Below, piece after piece: positions 46,343-54,437 of a stretch of DNA of 64,000 nt (position 1 is the stretch's first letter; each line of letters begins with the position of its first letter). The stretch spans positions 171,193 to 235,192 of the forward strand of contig NZ_CANKYS010000007.1 in the NCBI RefSeq assembly GCF_947488025.1, read 5' to 3'. The notes under the pieces are model-generated. The model worked only from the letters and a program-made list of their open reading frames with translations. It had not been told where the DNA came from and searched no databases. The position numbers were made by a program, and so were the translations under genes. The DNA comes from an uncultured Nocardioides sp. (GTDB lineage: Bacteria > Actinomycetota > Actinomycetes > Propionibacteriales > Nocardioidaceae).

Positions 46343-47076
46343 GCCCGCGCATCACGCTCGCCGTCGCCGGCCGCGTCCTCACCCAGATCCGCCGCGACCA
46401 CCGCACGCTCGCGATGCTGCTGGTCGTCCCGTGCGTCCTGATCACGCTGCTGTGGTGGATGTTCCTGGACCTGCCGGGTGGCCTCTTCGACCGCTTCGGT
46501 CCGGGCCTGCTGGCGATGTTCCCCTTCATCGTGATGTTCCTGGTGACGAGCGTGACGACGCTGCGCGAGCGCTCGTCCGGCACCCTCGAGCGGCTGCTCA
46601 CGATGCCGATGGGCAAGCTCGACTTCCTGCTCGGCTACGCCCTGGCCTTCGGGCTGCTCGCGGCCGTCCAGTCCGTGCTGGCGGTGGCCGTGAGCGTCGG
46701 GCTCCTCGGCCTGGACGTGCAGGGTCCGGTGTGGCTCCTCGGCGTCGTGGCGGTGGCCGACGCCGTCCTCGGCGCGGCGCTCGGCCTGCTGGTGAGCGCC
46801 TTCGCGACGACCGAGTTCCAGGCGGTGCAGTTCATGCCGGCGTTCGTGCTGCCCCAGATCCTGCTGTGCGGGCTCTTCGTGCCGCGCGAGGCGATGCCGG
46901 CCGTGCTCGAGGCCGTCAGCAACCTCCTGCCGATGTCGTACGCCATCGACGCCATGCAGGAGCTCGTCGGAGCGGCCGACACGGCGGAGGTGTGGCGCAA
47001 CGTGCTGGTCGTCGCCGGCTTCGCGGTCGGTGCGCTCGCGCTGGGCGCCGCCACCCTCAGGCGCCGGACGCCCTGA
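46339..47076 (+). CDS. ABC-2 type exporter permease
   Basis: A 245-residue membrane protein with six helices: about 21-38 and 55-75, then four more. TTLRERSSGTLERLLTMPMGK is the signature loop of ABC-2 permeases, and FMPAFVLPQILLCGLFVPRE is the fifth helix region. GTG set by the 4-nt overlap. Confidence 0.87.
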   Translation: MSPRITLAVAGRVLTQIRRDHRTLAMLLVVPCVLITLLWWMFLDLPGGLFDRFGPGLLAMFPFIVMFLVTSVTTLRERSSGTLERLLTMPMGKLDFLLGYALAFGLLAAVQSVLAVAVSVGLLGLDVQGPVWLLGVVAVADAVLGAALGLLVSAFATTEFQAVQFMPAFVLPQILLCGLFVPREAMPAVLEAVSNLLPMSYAIDAMQELVGAADTAEVWRNVLVVAGFAVGALALGAATLRRRTP

Positions 47077-47109
47077 CCCGGATCCGCCGGTCTCTCACCT
47101 GCTGCGCGT

Positions 47110-47186
47110 CACCATGCGAGCGCGCTGGCTGCGTTGTCGGGCGCTCGACGGGCCTAGCGGCCCGCCTTCGGCCCTCCGCCTTGCCA
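47110..47186. repeat. possible extragenic element between convergent genes
   Basis: GGGCC-TAGC-GGCCC stem, flanked by GCGCTGGCTGCGTTGTCGG and CCTCCGCCTTGCC tracts that recall common intergenic repeats of actinobacteria. Only one copy in this window, so its identity is tentative. Confidence 0.3.
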
Positions 47187-47597
47187 TCACGCCCGCCTGA
47201 TGTCGCTCGCGACGGCGTCGACCGGCGGCTCCGGGACCCGGCTGAACAGCCACGCCCCCGCCGCGAACAGACCGGCGTACATCACCGACAGCAGGACGAC
47301 GTCGACCACCGAACCGGTCGTGTCGTCGGCGGCGACCAGGACGACCGCGACCACTCCTGCCAGGAGCGTCGTCAGCGCAGCGGCTCCGAGCGCGAGCACC
47401 ATGCCGCCCGGCCGGAACCGGGTCGCCGCGGCGACGACCAGCAGGACGGCCGGCGCCGCCAGGTAGAGCCAGTCTCGGTCCCCGTCGCCGACGATGCCGA
47501 GGGCACCGATGCCGAGGAGCAGGAACGCGACGGTGCCGGCCGACAGGGCCCCGGCGAGGGCGTACCGGGAGGTGGGGGAGGAGAGGCTCGACGTCAT
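47187..47597 (-). CDS. small four-helix membrane protein
   Basis: A 136-residue protein with hydrophobic segments at about 15-35, 43-58, 66-88 and 100-118, and a cytoplasmic tail rich in Pro/Asp/Arg. ATG 47597 has TAGCGT 7 nt upstream. No family recognised. Divergent from proline dehydrogenase with 96 bp between starts. Confidence 0.55.
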   Translation of the reverse strand: MTSSLSSPTSRYALAGALSAGTVAFLLLGIGALGIVGDGDRDWLYLAAPAVLLVVAAATRFRPGGMVLALGAAALTTLLAGVVAVVLVAADDTTGSVVDVVLLSVMYAGLFAAGAWLFSRVPEPPVDAVASDIRRA

Positions 47598-47604
47598 GCC
47601 GACG

Positions 47605-47686
47605 ACGCTAGGAGAGCACCGGCCCGGAACGGGTGGAGGAGCCGTGAAGGTTCGGTGCAGGTCCGAGGTGGAGGTCGGCGTAGCCT
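47605..47686. promoter_or_regulatory. divergent leaderless -10 boxes
   Basis: Minus-strand TAGCGT (47610-47605), 7 nt before ATG 47597. Plus-strand TAGCCT (47681-47686), 7 nt before ATG 47694. Confidence 0.5.
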
Positions 47687-47693
47687 TGCCGCC

Positions 47694-48629
47694 ATGTCGT
47701 TGCTCCGCCAGCCGATCCTGCTCCTCGCTCGCAGCCAGGGGGTGAAGAAGCTCGTCTCGACGATGCCCGTCTCGAGCTCCATCGTCACCGGCTACGTGCC
47801 CGGCGAGACCACGGCCGATGCGGTCGCGGCGACGTCGGGCCTCGTCGACGACGGCCTGCGAGCCACGCTCGACTACCTCGGCGAGGACACGACCGACGCG
47901 GCCCGGGCCGACGCCACCGTCGCGGCCTACAAGGAGCTGCTCGCCGACCTGGCGACCAAGGGCCTGGCTCCGCAGGCGGAGGTGTCGGTCAAGCTCAGCG
48001 CGATCGGCCAGTCGCTGCCCGACAACGGGCACAAGGTCGCGCTGGAGAACGCGCGCGAGATCTGTCGCGCCGCCCGCAACGCCGGCACGACCGTGACCCT
48101 CGACATGGAGGACCACACCACCACCGACTCGACGCTGTCGATCCTGCGCGAGCTCCGCAAGGACTTCCCCGAGGCGGGCGCGGTGCTCCAGGCGATGCTG
48201 CGCCGCACCGAGGCGGACTGCCGCGCGCTGGCCTACGAGGGCTCGCGCGTGCGGCTGTGCAAGGGCGCCTACATGGAGCCCGAGCAGGTCGCCTTCCAGG
48301 ACCGCATCGACGTCGACCGGTCCTACGTCCGCTGCCTCAAGGTGCTGCTCGGCGGCCAGGGGTATCCGATGATCGCCACCCACGACCCGCGGATGGTCCA
48401 GATCGCCTCGTCGCTGGCGAGCCGGTTCGGCCGGCGCCCGGGGACCTACGAGTTCCAGATGCTCTTCGGCATCCGCCCGGAGGAGCAGAAGCGTCTCGCG
48501 GCCGCCGGGGAGACCGTGCGCGTCTACGTCCCCTACGGCACCGAGTGGTACGGCTACCTCATGCGCCGCCTGGCCGAGAAGCCCCAGAACCTGGCGTTCT
48601 TCGTCCGCTCGCTCGTCTCCAAGAAGTGA
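47694..48629 (+). CDS. proline dehydrogenase
   Basis: Oxidises proline to pyrroline-5-carboxylate, passing electrons to quinone by FAD. A 311-residue monofunctional barrel: VSVKLSAIGQ, TLDMEDHTT, RVRLCKGAYMEP and ATHDPRMVQIA followed by YEFQMLFGIR and VRVYVPYGTEWYGYLMRRLAE. No P5C-dehydrogenase domain. ProC, which performs the reverse-direction reduction, follows. The stop TGA begins repeat copy 4. Confidence 0.93.
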   Translation: MSLLRQPILLLARSQGVKKLVSTMPVSSSIVTGYVPGETTADAVAATSGLVDDGLRATLDYLGEDTTDAARADATVAAYKELLADLATKGLAPQAEVSVKLSAIGQSLPDNGHKVALENAREICRAARNAGTTVTLDMEDHTTTDSTLSILRELRKDFPEAGAVLQAMLRRTEADCRALAYEGSRVRLCKGAYMEPEQVAFQDRIDVDRSYVRCLKVLLGGQGYPMIATHDPRMVQIASSLASRFGRRPGTYEFQMLFGIRPEEQKRLAAAGETVRVYVPYGTEWYGYLMRRLAEKPQNLAFFVRSLVSKK

Positions 48630-48726
48630 GACCACAGCGTCCGCGACGAAGGAGCGGGCGCGTCGTGGGCCAGATTGAGCAAGCACCGCGGTCGAGGGAC
48701 GAGACCGCGACGTGCGTGTCGAAATC
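48627..48726 (+). repeat. dispersed hairpin element, copy 4
   Basis: Starts at the proline dehydrogenase TGA (TGAGAC) and ends GTGTCGAAATC, inserted before proC. Stem CGCGGTC (48687-48693) / GACCGCG (48703-48709) around GAGGGACGA. Two stem pairs differ from the other copies but still pair. Confidence 0.72.
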
Positions 48727-48742
48727 AGTGGACGCCAGGCCG

Positions 48743-48748
48743 TAGGTT
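48743..48748 (+). promoter_or_regulatory. proC -10 box, leaderless type
   Basis: TAGGTT, 6 nt before ATG 48755. Confidence 0.5.
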
Positions 48749-48754
48749 GATCGC

Positions 48755-49555
48755 ATGAGCACAGCGATCATCGGGGCCGGCGTCATGGGGGAGACCCTGC
48801 TGTCCGGGCTCGTACGCGCCGGCCGCCGCGTCGACCAGCTGATGGTCGGCGAGAAGCGCGCCGAGCGAGCCCGCGAGCTCGAGGAGCGCTACGGCGTCGC
48901 GGTCGTGTCCAACCGCGAGGCGGCAGCGAAGGCCGACACCGTCGCGCTCGTCGTCAAGCCGCAGGACATGGGCGACGTGCTCCAGGAGATCGCCCCCGAC
49001 CTCCGCGCGGGCCAGCTGCTGGTGTCGCTGGCCGCAGGCATCACCACCGCGTTCATCGAGTCGCACGTGCCGGACGGCGTCGCGGTCGTCCGCGTGATGC
49101 CCAACACCCCGGCGCTCGTCGACGAGGGCATGGCCGCGATCTCGCCCGGCTCCCACTGCGACGAGTCGCACCTGCTCGAGGCCGAGTCGCTGATGGCGTC
49201 GACCGGCAAGGTGCTGCGCATCCCCGAGAAGCAGATGGACGCCGTCACGGCCATCTCCGGCTCCGGCCCGGCCTACATCTTCTTCGTCGTCGAGTCGATG
49301 ATCGAGGCAGGCGTGCACCTGGGTCTGCCGCGGGCCACCTCGACCGAGCTGGTCGTGCAGACGCTCGTCGGCTCCGCGGCGATGCTCCGGGAGACCGGCA
49401 CCCACCCCGTCGTGCTGCGCGAGCAGGTCACCTCGCCCAGCGGTACGACGGCCTCCGCCCTCCGTGAGCTCGAGATCCACCGGGTCCGCGCCGCCTTCCT
49501 CGCCGCCATGGAGGCGGCCCGCAACCGTTCTCGGGAGCTCGCCGAGGGCTCTTGA
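48755..49555 (+). CDS. proC: pyrroline-5-carboxylate reductase
   Basis: Last step of proline synthesis. A 266-residue protein: IIGAGVMGETLLSGL (NADPH loop, 4-18), LVVKPQDMGDVL, VVRVMPNTPALVDEGM and AITAISGSGPAYIF-type motif (DAVTAISGSGPAYIFFVVE) near 170, then the C-terminal dimer domain REQVTSPSGTTASALREL. Normal length. Confidence 0.95.
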   Translation: MSTAIIGAGVMGETLLSGLVRAGRRVDQLMVGEKRAERARELEERYGVAVVSNREAAAKADTVALVVKPQDMGDVLQEIAPDLRAGQLLVSLAAGITTAFIESHVPDGVAVVRVMPNTPALVDEGMAAISPGSHCDESHLLEAESLMASTGKVLRIPEKQMDAVTAISGSGPAYIFFVVESMIEAGVHLGLPRATSTELVVQTLVGSAAMLRETGTHPVVLREQVTSPSGTTASALRELEIHRVRAAFLAAMEAARNRSRELAEGS

Positions 49556-49723
49556 CCACGACCTCCTGGTAAGGCGAAAACCCAGTCCCCATGCGGCTTT
49601 CGGCCGCCGAGGGCGGTCTTGGTCTGATTGGTCACAACCGCTAGGTCTCGCGGTAACTCCGAGTGACAATGAAGGTGACCAACCGGTCGAAACACTCCCG
49701 CGGATCGAAGTGGGGTGGTGGTC

Positions 49724-50707
49724 ATGTCCGCGGCATCCGAACGAAGCAGACCACTCTCGGGAATGGCCAGGAACGCCCTGGTCCTCGCGCTCGCCGGCAT
49801 CGTCGCGGTCCTCAGCGGCGGACTGCTGTTCCTGACGGCCGGCAGTGCAACCTCCGTGACCACGACGTCGGACACGCCCTGCGTGCCCGCCGACGCCTGG
49901 ACCGAGACGACCGACTGGGTCCTCTCCTCCCCGGGCGAGGGTTGGCGACAGGTGGACGAGCGCACGGTGATCGACGAAGAGGCCTACACCGAGGAGGTGT
50001 TCGTCGGCTGGCAGCACTACTCGTGGACAGGCGGTCCGCTCGGCGACGGGGTCGTCCCGGCCATCCCGACCGGCCCCGACGACCCGGACTGGCAGGCCAA
50101 CGCCACGCAGGAGCCGCACGAGAACAATCCCAACGTGACCTGGCTCGACGACACCGGGTGGGGACTCCACTACCTGAGTCACGGCAGCGCAGGACTGGCC
50201 GACTGGTTCTACCTGGAGCGTGTGACCGAGACGGTCGAACATGCCGCGGTGACCCACCAGGAGTTCCGTTTCGCGTACGACCACCCGGCCGTGGTCTGCC
50301 CGACCGCGCCGCCGACCACGCAGCCGCCGACCACGCAGCCGCCGACGGTGCAGCCGCCGACGGTGCAGCCGCCGACCGCGCAGCCTCCCGAGGTGCTGCC
50401 GACCACCGCGACCCCCTCGGCGGAGCCGAGCGGGCCGGCGGGCGACGAGCCGGCCGTGGAGGACACGCAGCAACCGACCACGCAGCAACCGACCACGCAG
50501 CCCGACGATGTCGAGGTGCTGGGCGTGCAGGCGTCCGAGCCGCCGGCACCGTCGGCCCAGGTGCCGACCGCCGTCGACGCAGGTCTCCCTGCGGCTCCTG
50601 ACGCCGGGACCACCGCGGCGCAGCAGTGGGGCGTCGTCCTCACGGCGATGGGACTGGTGCTGCTGGCCTCGGCCGGTGGCGTGCTGGTCAGGGTCCGACA
50701 GACCTGA
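49724..50707 (+). CDS. surface protein with Pro/Thr repeats and C-terminal anchor
   Basis: A 327-residue exported protein. A signal segment (about 15-40), then an extracellular domain of about 145 residues with Cys in DTPCVP and VVCPT, then a PPT(T/V)QP repeat stalk (15-bp units at 50308-50390) and QQPTTQ. The C-terminus has VDAGLPAAPDAG, a 22-residue hydrophobic helix and a short RVRQT tail. This is wall-sorting-signal architecture without exact LPxTG. Sortase lies next to it. ATG 49724 (GTG 49715 is an alternative). Confidence 0.7.
   Translation: MSAASERSRPLSGMARNALVLALAGIVAVLSGGLLFLTAGSATSVTTTSDTPCVPADAWTETTDWVLSSPGEGWRQVDERTVIDEEAYTEEVFVGWQHYSWTGGPLGDGVVPAIPTGPDDPDWQANATQEPHENNPNVTWLDDTGWGLHYLSHGSAGLADWFYLERVTETVEHAAVTHQEFRFAYDHPAVVCPTAPPTTQPPTTQPPTVQPPTVQPPTAQPPEVLPTTATPSAEPSGPAGDEPAVEDTQQPTTQQPTTQPDDVEVLGVQASEPPAPSAQVPTAVDAGLPAAPDAGTTAAQQWGVVLTAMGLVLLASAGGVLVRVRQT
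50308..50390 (+). repeat. 15-bp tandem repeats coding the PPTxQ stalk
   Basis: Five units coding Pro-Pro-Thr-x-Gln with mostly third-position differences. Coding repeat; copy number may vary between strains. Confidence 0.7.
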
Positions 50708-50716
50708 CCAGCAGGA

Positions 50717-50749
50717 GGACGTCACCCGACTCCCTCTCGGGTGACGTCC
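50717..50749 (+). terminator. perfect 13-bp hairpin between surface protein and sortase genes
   Basis: GGACGTCACCCGA (50717-50729) and TCGGGTGACGTCC (50737-50749) with a 7-nt loop, 9 nt after the stop of the first gene. No long T-run. Either a terminator/attenuator giving less sortase than substrate, or a stability element. Confidence 0.6.
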
Positions 50750-50773
50750 CCCTTCCAGGAAAGGAGCGTTCCC

Positions 50774-51421
50774 GTGCGAACTGCCCGTCTCGTGTCGGCC
50801 GCCCGCTGGACCACCGTGATCGGCGGCGCGGTGGCCCTCACCATGGTGGCAGCGATGGTGTCCTCGACCCGGTCCGACGACATTCCCGACTCGACGGCCG
50901 TCGACACGGCGACGAGCCTGGTCACCGAGCAGGCGGGCGTCGTACCGGTGCCGACTGTGGAGCCGGAGACGCCGGCCCCGCTCCCACCCGGACCGCCGCT
51001 GGCGCTGCGGATCCCCGCCCTCGGCCTCTACGCACCCGTGGTGACCGTCGGCCTGGACGCCCGCGGCGCGCTGGTGCCGCCGGCCGACCCGCGCGTGGTC
51101 GGGTGGTGGGAGGCAGGAGCGCGACCGGGCAGCGCCCGGGGGACCGCGGTGCTGGCCGGCCACACGGTGCACGACGGTGGCGGCGTCTTCGACGACCTCG
51201 CCGGCCTGGAGCCGGGCGACACCGTCGAGGTGGTCACCGACCGTGGTGCGCTGGACTTCACGGTCCGCTCCGTCCGGGGCCTAGGCCGGGCCGAGCTGGC
51301 CGCCCGCGCGGGCCGCCTGTTCGCCACCGCAGGTGCCCCGGGGCTGGTCCTGGTCACGTGCACCGACTGGGACGGCGAGCGCTACCGCGGCAACACGGTG
51401 GTGGTCGCCCGCATCCGGTGA
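50774..51421 (+). CDS. class F-like sortase
   Basis: A 215-residue membrane-anchored transpeptidase. Helix at about 12-33, then a Pro/Glu-rich linker and a sortase barrel beginning LALRIPALGLYAPV. Active-site His in VLAGHTVHDGG (near 130), Cys in VLVTCTDW (near 196) and Arg in ERYRGN (near 205) are all present. GTG 50774 is used because AAGGAG is 7 nt upstream; a farther GTG lies in the hairpin. Should attach the preceding protein to the cell wall. Confidence 0.85.
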   Translation: MRTARLVSAARWTTVIGGAVALTMVAAMVSSTRSDDIPDSTAVDTATSLVTEQAGVVPVPTVEPETPAPLPPGPPLALRIPALGLYAPVVTVGLDARGALVPPADPRVVGWWEAGARPGSARGTAVLAGHTVHDGGGVFDDLAGLEPGDTVEVVTDRGALDFTVRSVRGLGRAELAARAGRLFATAGAPGLVLVTCTDWDGERYRGNTVVVARIR

Positions 51422-51464
51422 GGGCAGGGCAACCGCTCCCGCGAGCTCGCCGAGGGCTCCTCAG

Positions 51465-52145
51465 TCAGCTCGCGCGCAGCTGGCGCACCACGGCCATCGC
51501 GTCGTCCACCAGCCCGCGCACCAGGGGCAGCCTGGTCAGCCGCACTGCCCGGTCGACCAGGGGCACGATCCCGGCGACGAGGCCGCGCGTGCGGCGCTGA
51601 CCGTCGCTGTCGTCGTGAACCCAGAAGAGCACGACGCCCATGTGCAGCAGCCACAGCAGCTCTGGCAGTTCGTCGCGCAGGGCCGGAGCGACCTTGAGGT
51701 CTGAGCCCTCGACGACCCGCCGGAACAGCGCGGTGCTGGCCTCGCGTGCCGGCATCGACTGCTCGGAGAAGGGAGAGAGCGGGGAGCGGGGATCGGCTGC
51801 GTTGCGGAAGAACTGCCCGCCGAAGTCGTGGAAGGGACCGGCCACGTCGAGGAAGGAGTCCATCGCCCCGCGGAGCCGGTCGGCGAAGACCACGGTGTCG
51901 TACGTCGTCTCGGCCGCCACGGCGTGCTCGACCTGGATCTGGTCGTAGAACGCCTGGACCAGCTCCTCCTTGCCGGAGAAGTAGTAGTAGGCGCTGCCCA
52001 GCGACACCCCGGCCTCGTCGGCGATGGCGCGCATCGTGGTGGCGTCGTAGCCGCCGGTCCGGAAGAGTGACATCGCGGCGTCGACGATGCCGGACCGGGT
52101 CTGCTCGGCCTTGCTCGAGCGTCGGACGGGTCGCTTCGCGGGCAC
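51465..52145 (-). CDS. TetR-family regulator
   Basis: A 226-residue protein with helix-turn-helix DATTMRAIADEAGVSLGSAYYYF at about 34-56 after a basic tail (KRPVRRSSKAEQ). GTG 52145 has TAGGGT 6 nt upstream (52157-52152). Only 9 bp after the membrane-protein stop. The 18-bp palindrome at 52681 upstream of that gene is a likely target. Confidence 0.85.
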   Translation of the reverse strand: MPAKRPVRRSSKAEQTRSGIVDAAMSLFRTGGYDATTMRAIADEAGVSLGSAYYYFSGKEELVQAFYDQIQVEHAVAAETTYDTVVFADRLRGAMDSFLDVAGPFHDFGGQFFRNAADPRSPLSPFSEQSMPAREASTALFRRVVEGSDLKVAPALRDELPELLWLLHMGVVLFWVHDDSDGQRRTRGLVAGIVPLVDRAVRLTRLPLVRGLVDDAMAVVRQLRAS

Positions 52146-52154
52146 CTCGTCACC

Positions 52155-52661
52155 CTAGGAGGCGTCGGTGTGGGGCAGGACCCGCGAGGTGGCCCGCGCG
52201 GCCAGGGGCCCGCCCAGTACAGCGGCAGCCACGAACCAGGTGAGGCCGAGCCACTCCCCACCCCGCCGCAGGTCGACGTCCGCCAGAACGAACCGCCCGC
52301 TCACCAACGAGAAGAGTGCCACCATGGCGACCGGCGGCAGGGCGGCGCCGAGCACGAAGGCGCGACGCCGGGCCACCGGGCGCGGCAGGTGCCGGCCGAC
52401 GAGGAGCGCGAGGGGGACCGCGGCCAGCAGGCCCACGGCGGCGCCCATGGGACCGCCGAGGACGACCGCCAACACCGCGGTCGGTCCGGTTCCTGCCAGC
52501 AACTCGGTCGCGGACGGCGGCGTGCCGTCGAACGCAAAGGCGATGAGCAGGAACACGAACGCCACCAGGCTGCCCGAGCCGGCGCCGAGAAGCGGTCCGA
52601 GCAGCAGCCATCGCAGTTGGGGCCGGTAGGCCGTACTCGCGGGAGCCTGCGGTGTGGTCAC
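52155..52661 (-). CDS. membrane protein next to TetR regulator
   Basis: A 168-residue protein with hydrophobic segments at about 20-45, 62-85, 100-120 and 133-150. No family recognised. GTG 52661 is preferred; an upstream GTG at 52745 would overlap the acuC promoter and palindrome. Probably cotranscribed with the TetR gene. Confidence 0.55.
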   Translation of the reverse strand: MTTPQAPASTAYRPQLRWLLLGPLLGAGSGSLVAFVFLLIAFAFDGTPPSATELLAGTGPTAVLAVVLGGPMGAAVGLLAAVPLALLVGRHLPRPVARRRAFVLGAALPPVAMVALFSLVSGRFVLADVDLRRGGEWLGLTWFVAAAVLGGPLAARATSRVLPHTDAS

Positions 52662-52680
52662 TCCAGGATCGTGGCAGGAT

Positions 52681-52698
52681 AGTTGAACACGTTCAACT
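52681..52698. promoter_or_regulatory. 18-bp perfect palindromic operator
   Basis: AGTTGAAC-AC-GTTCAACT lies between the divergent membrane-protein/tetR unit and acuC, about 47 bp before the acuC start. Size and symmetry fit a TetR-dimer site. Confidence 0.6.
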
Positions 52699-52732
52699 CC
52701 GTCCGCCGGTCGGACCTCGCGGCGCGCAGGAG

Positions 52733-52738
52733 TAACGT
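52733..52738 (+). promoter_or_regulatory. acuC -10 box, leaderless type
   Basis: TAACGT, 7 nt before ATG 52746. Confidence 0.5.
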
Positions 52739-52745
52739 CCGCCAC

Positions 52746-53927
52746 ATGGAGTGTGCGGGGCCTGCGTCAGTCGTGTTCGACCAGACGCTCACGGAGTACA
52801 ACTTCGGGCCCACGCACCCGATGTCACCGGTGCGCGTCGACCTGACGATGCGCCTGGCCGACGAGCTCGGCGTCCTGGCGGGCATCAAGCGGGTCGACGC
52901 CCCGGTGGCGACGGACGAGCAGATCGCGACGGTCCACGACCAGGGCCTCATCGAGGCCGTCACCCGGGCCGGCGCGACGCCCGGCTTCGAGGACGCCGCC
53001 CGCGGCCTCGGCACCGAGGACGACCCGGTCTTCGCCGACATGCACCTCGCCAGCGCCCACGTCGTCGGCGCGACCCTGGAGGCGTTCCGCCAGGTCTGGA
53101 GCGGCGAGTCGCTCCACTCGGTGAACATCGCCGGCGGCCTGCACCACGCGATGCCCGACAAGGCGAGCGGCTTCTGCATCTACAACGACGTGGCGGTCGG
53201 CATCACGCAGCTGCTCGCTGACGGTGCGGAGCGCGTGGCCTATGTCGACATCGACGTCCACCACGGCGACGGTGTCGAGAAGATCTTCTGGGACGACCCG
53301 CGGGTCCTCACCATCTCGCTGCACGAGACCGGGCAGATGCTCTTCCCCGGCACGGGCTTCCCGAGCGACACCGGCGGCCCGGGGGCCGAGGGCACCGCGG
53401 TCAACGTCGCCCTGCCGCCCGGCACCGCCGACGCCGGCTGGCTGCGTGCGTTCCACGCCGTCGTACCCCCGATCCTGCGCGAGTTCTCCCCGCAGGTGCT
53501 GGTCACCCAGCACGGCTGCGACTCCCACATGAACGACCCGCTCGCCCACATGATGCTCAGCGTCGACGGTCAGCGTGCGGCCTACCTCGCGCTGCACGAG
53601 CTCGCCCACGAGGTCGCCGAGGGACGGTGGGTCGTCACCGGCGGAGGTGGCTACTCCGTCGTCGACGTGGTGCCCCGCGCATGGACGCACCTGCTGGCCG
53701 TCGTCGCCGGTTCCCCCATCGACCCCGCGCAGCCGACGCCACCGGCGTGGCGGGCGTACGTCGAGGAGGTGCTGGGGGCGACTGCGCCGCACCGGATGAC
53801 CGACGGCCGCACGCCCGCCTACCGCGACTGGTCCGGGGGCTACGACCCCGAGACGTGGCTGGACCGGGCGATCAACGCCACCCGCACCGAGGTGTTCCCG
53901 CTGCACGGCCTCGACCCGCTGCCCTGA
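52746..53927 (+). CDS. acuC: acetoin-utilisation-type histone deacetylase family protein
   Basis: A 393-residue class I/II-type deacetylase. HPMSPVRVDLTMRLADELG near the start, NIAGGLHHAMPDKASGFCIYND (active-site His pair near 133-134), VAYVDIDVHHGDGVEKIF (zinc Asp-x-His) and TQHGCDSHMNDPL, closed by TGGGGYSV. Deacetylates lysines of acyl-CoA synthetases in other bacteria; here an AMP-forming acyl-CoA synthetase is 6 kb away (59927), which is only suggestive. Confidence 0.9.
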   Translation: MECAGPASVVFDQTLTEYNFGPTHPMSPVRVDLTMRLADELGVLAGIKRVDAPVATDEQIATVHDQGLIEAVTRAGATPGFEDAARGLGTEDDPVFADMHLASAHVVGATLEAFRQVWSGESLHSVNIAGGLHHAMPDKASGFCIYNDVAVGITQLLADGAERVAYVDIDVHHGDGVEKIFWDDPRVLTISLHETGQMLFPGTGFPSDTGGPGAEGTAVNVALPPGTADAGWLRAFHAVVPPILREFSPQVLVTQHGCDSHMNDPLAHMMLSVDGQRAAYLALHELAHEVAEGRWVVTGGGGYSVVDVVPRAWTHLLAVVAGSPIDPAQPTPPAWRAYVEEVLGATAPHRMTDGRTPAYRDWSGGYDPETWLDRAINATRTEVFPLHGLDPLP

Positions 53928-54112
53928 GTCATCGGCCCCCGACGCCACGCCGCTTCGTCAAGGAAGCAACCCGACACGCCGCAGTCCCACAAGTTTCTCT
54001 GGCGTTCCTCTTCCCCACGCGTCACGCGAGCCCTATTGTCAGCGAGAGCGGCACGCCTGTGACGCCGGTGCGGAAGCCGGCGCCGTTCCGCGCAGAAGGA
54101 TCGGTGCACACC

Positions 54113-54319
54113 ATGGCTGAGAACACCCCAGGCGACATGTCCGAGGCGCAGTTCCTGACCATCGCCGAGGTCGCGTCCAGGATGCGCGTCTCGAAGATGA
54201 CGGTCTACCGGCTCGTGCACGGCGGCGACCTGCCCGCCGTCCGCGTCGGTCGCTCCTTCCGGGTCCGGGAGGACGACGTCAACGAGTACCTGCGCAAGAG
54301 CTTCTACAACGCCGGCTGA
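54113..54319 (+). CDS. MerR/excisionase-type helix-turn-helix protein
   Basis: A 68-residue DNA-binding protein. FLTIAEVASRMRVSKMTVYRLV is the winged helix-turn-helix core, followed by LPAVRVGRSFRVREDDVNEYL. The conserved gene before bS22 in actinobacteria (as in M. tuberculosis between proC and bS22). No close ribosome site; ATG 54113 gives the family N-terminus. Function unknown, likely a housekeeping regulator. Confidence 0.85.
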   Translation: MAENTPGDMSEAQFLTIAEVASRMRVSKMTVYRLVHGGDLPAVRVGRSFRVREDDVNEYLRKSFYNAG

Positions 54320-54383
54320 CGCACTCCGTTCTCGGTCGGGATCCACGGGTCCGACTCGATTCCGCGCTCTCGCACCCGGCAAG

Positions 54384-54418
54384 TAGGGTGTGCGGGGTCC
54401 GGCCGACGAACGTCGGCC
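54384..54418 (+). promoter_or_regulatory. bS22 promoter and 5' leader hairpin
   Basis: TAGGGT (54384-54389) would start RNA near 54396. GGCCGAC-GAAC-GTCGGCC (54401-54418) is a perfect 7-bp stem at the 5' end of this leader, before AAAGG and the GTG. Confidence 0.5.
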
Positions 54419-54437
54419 GCAAGGAAAGGTCTGATTC

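Noticed and set aside
49556..49723. c-di-AMP or c-di-GMP riboswitch before the surface-protein gene
   Set aside because: Small hairpin (CGGC-TTTC-GGCCG) and purine tracts only; the conserved core of either class is not present.
50308..50390. CRISPR-like repeats
   Set aside because: The 15-bp units have no spacers and code the PPTxQ stalk; the KAPSA units at 55657-55731 are the same kind.
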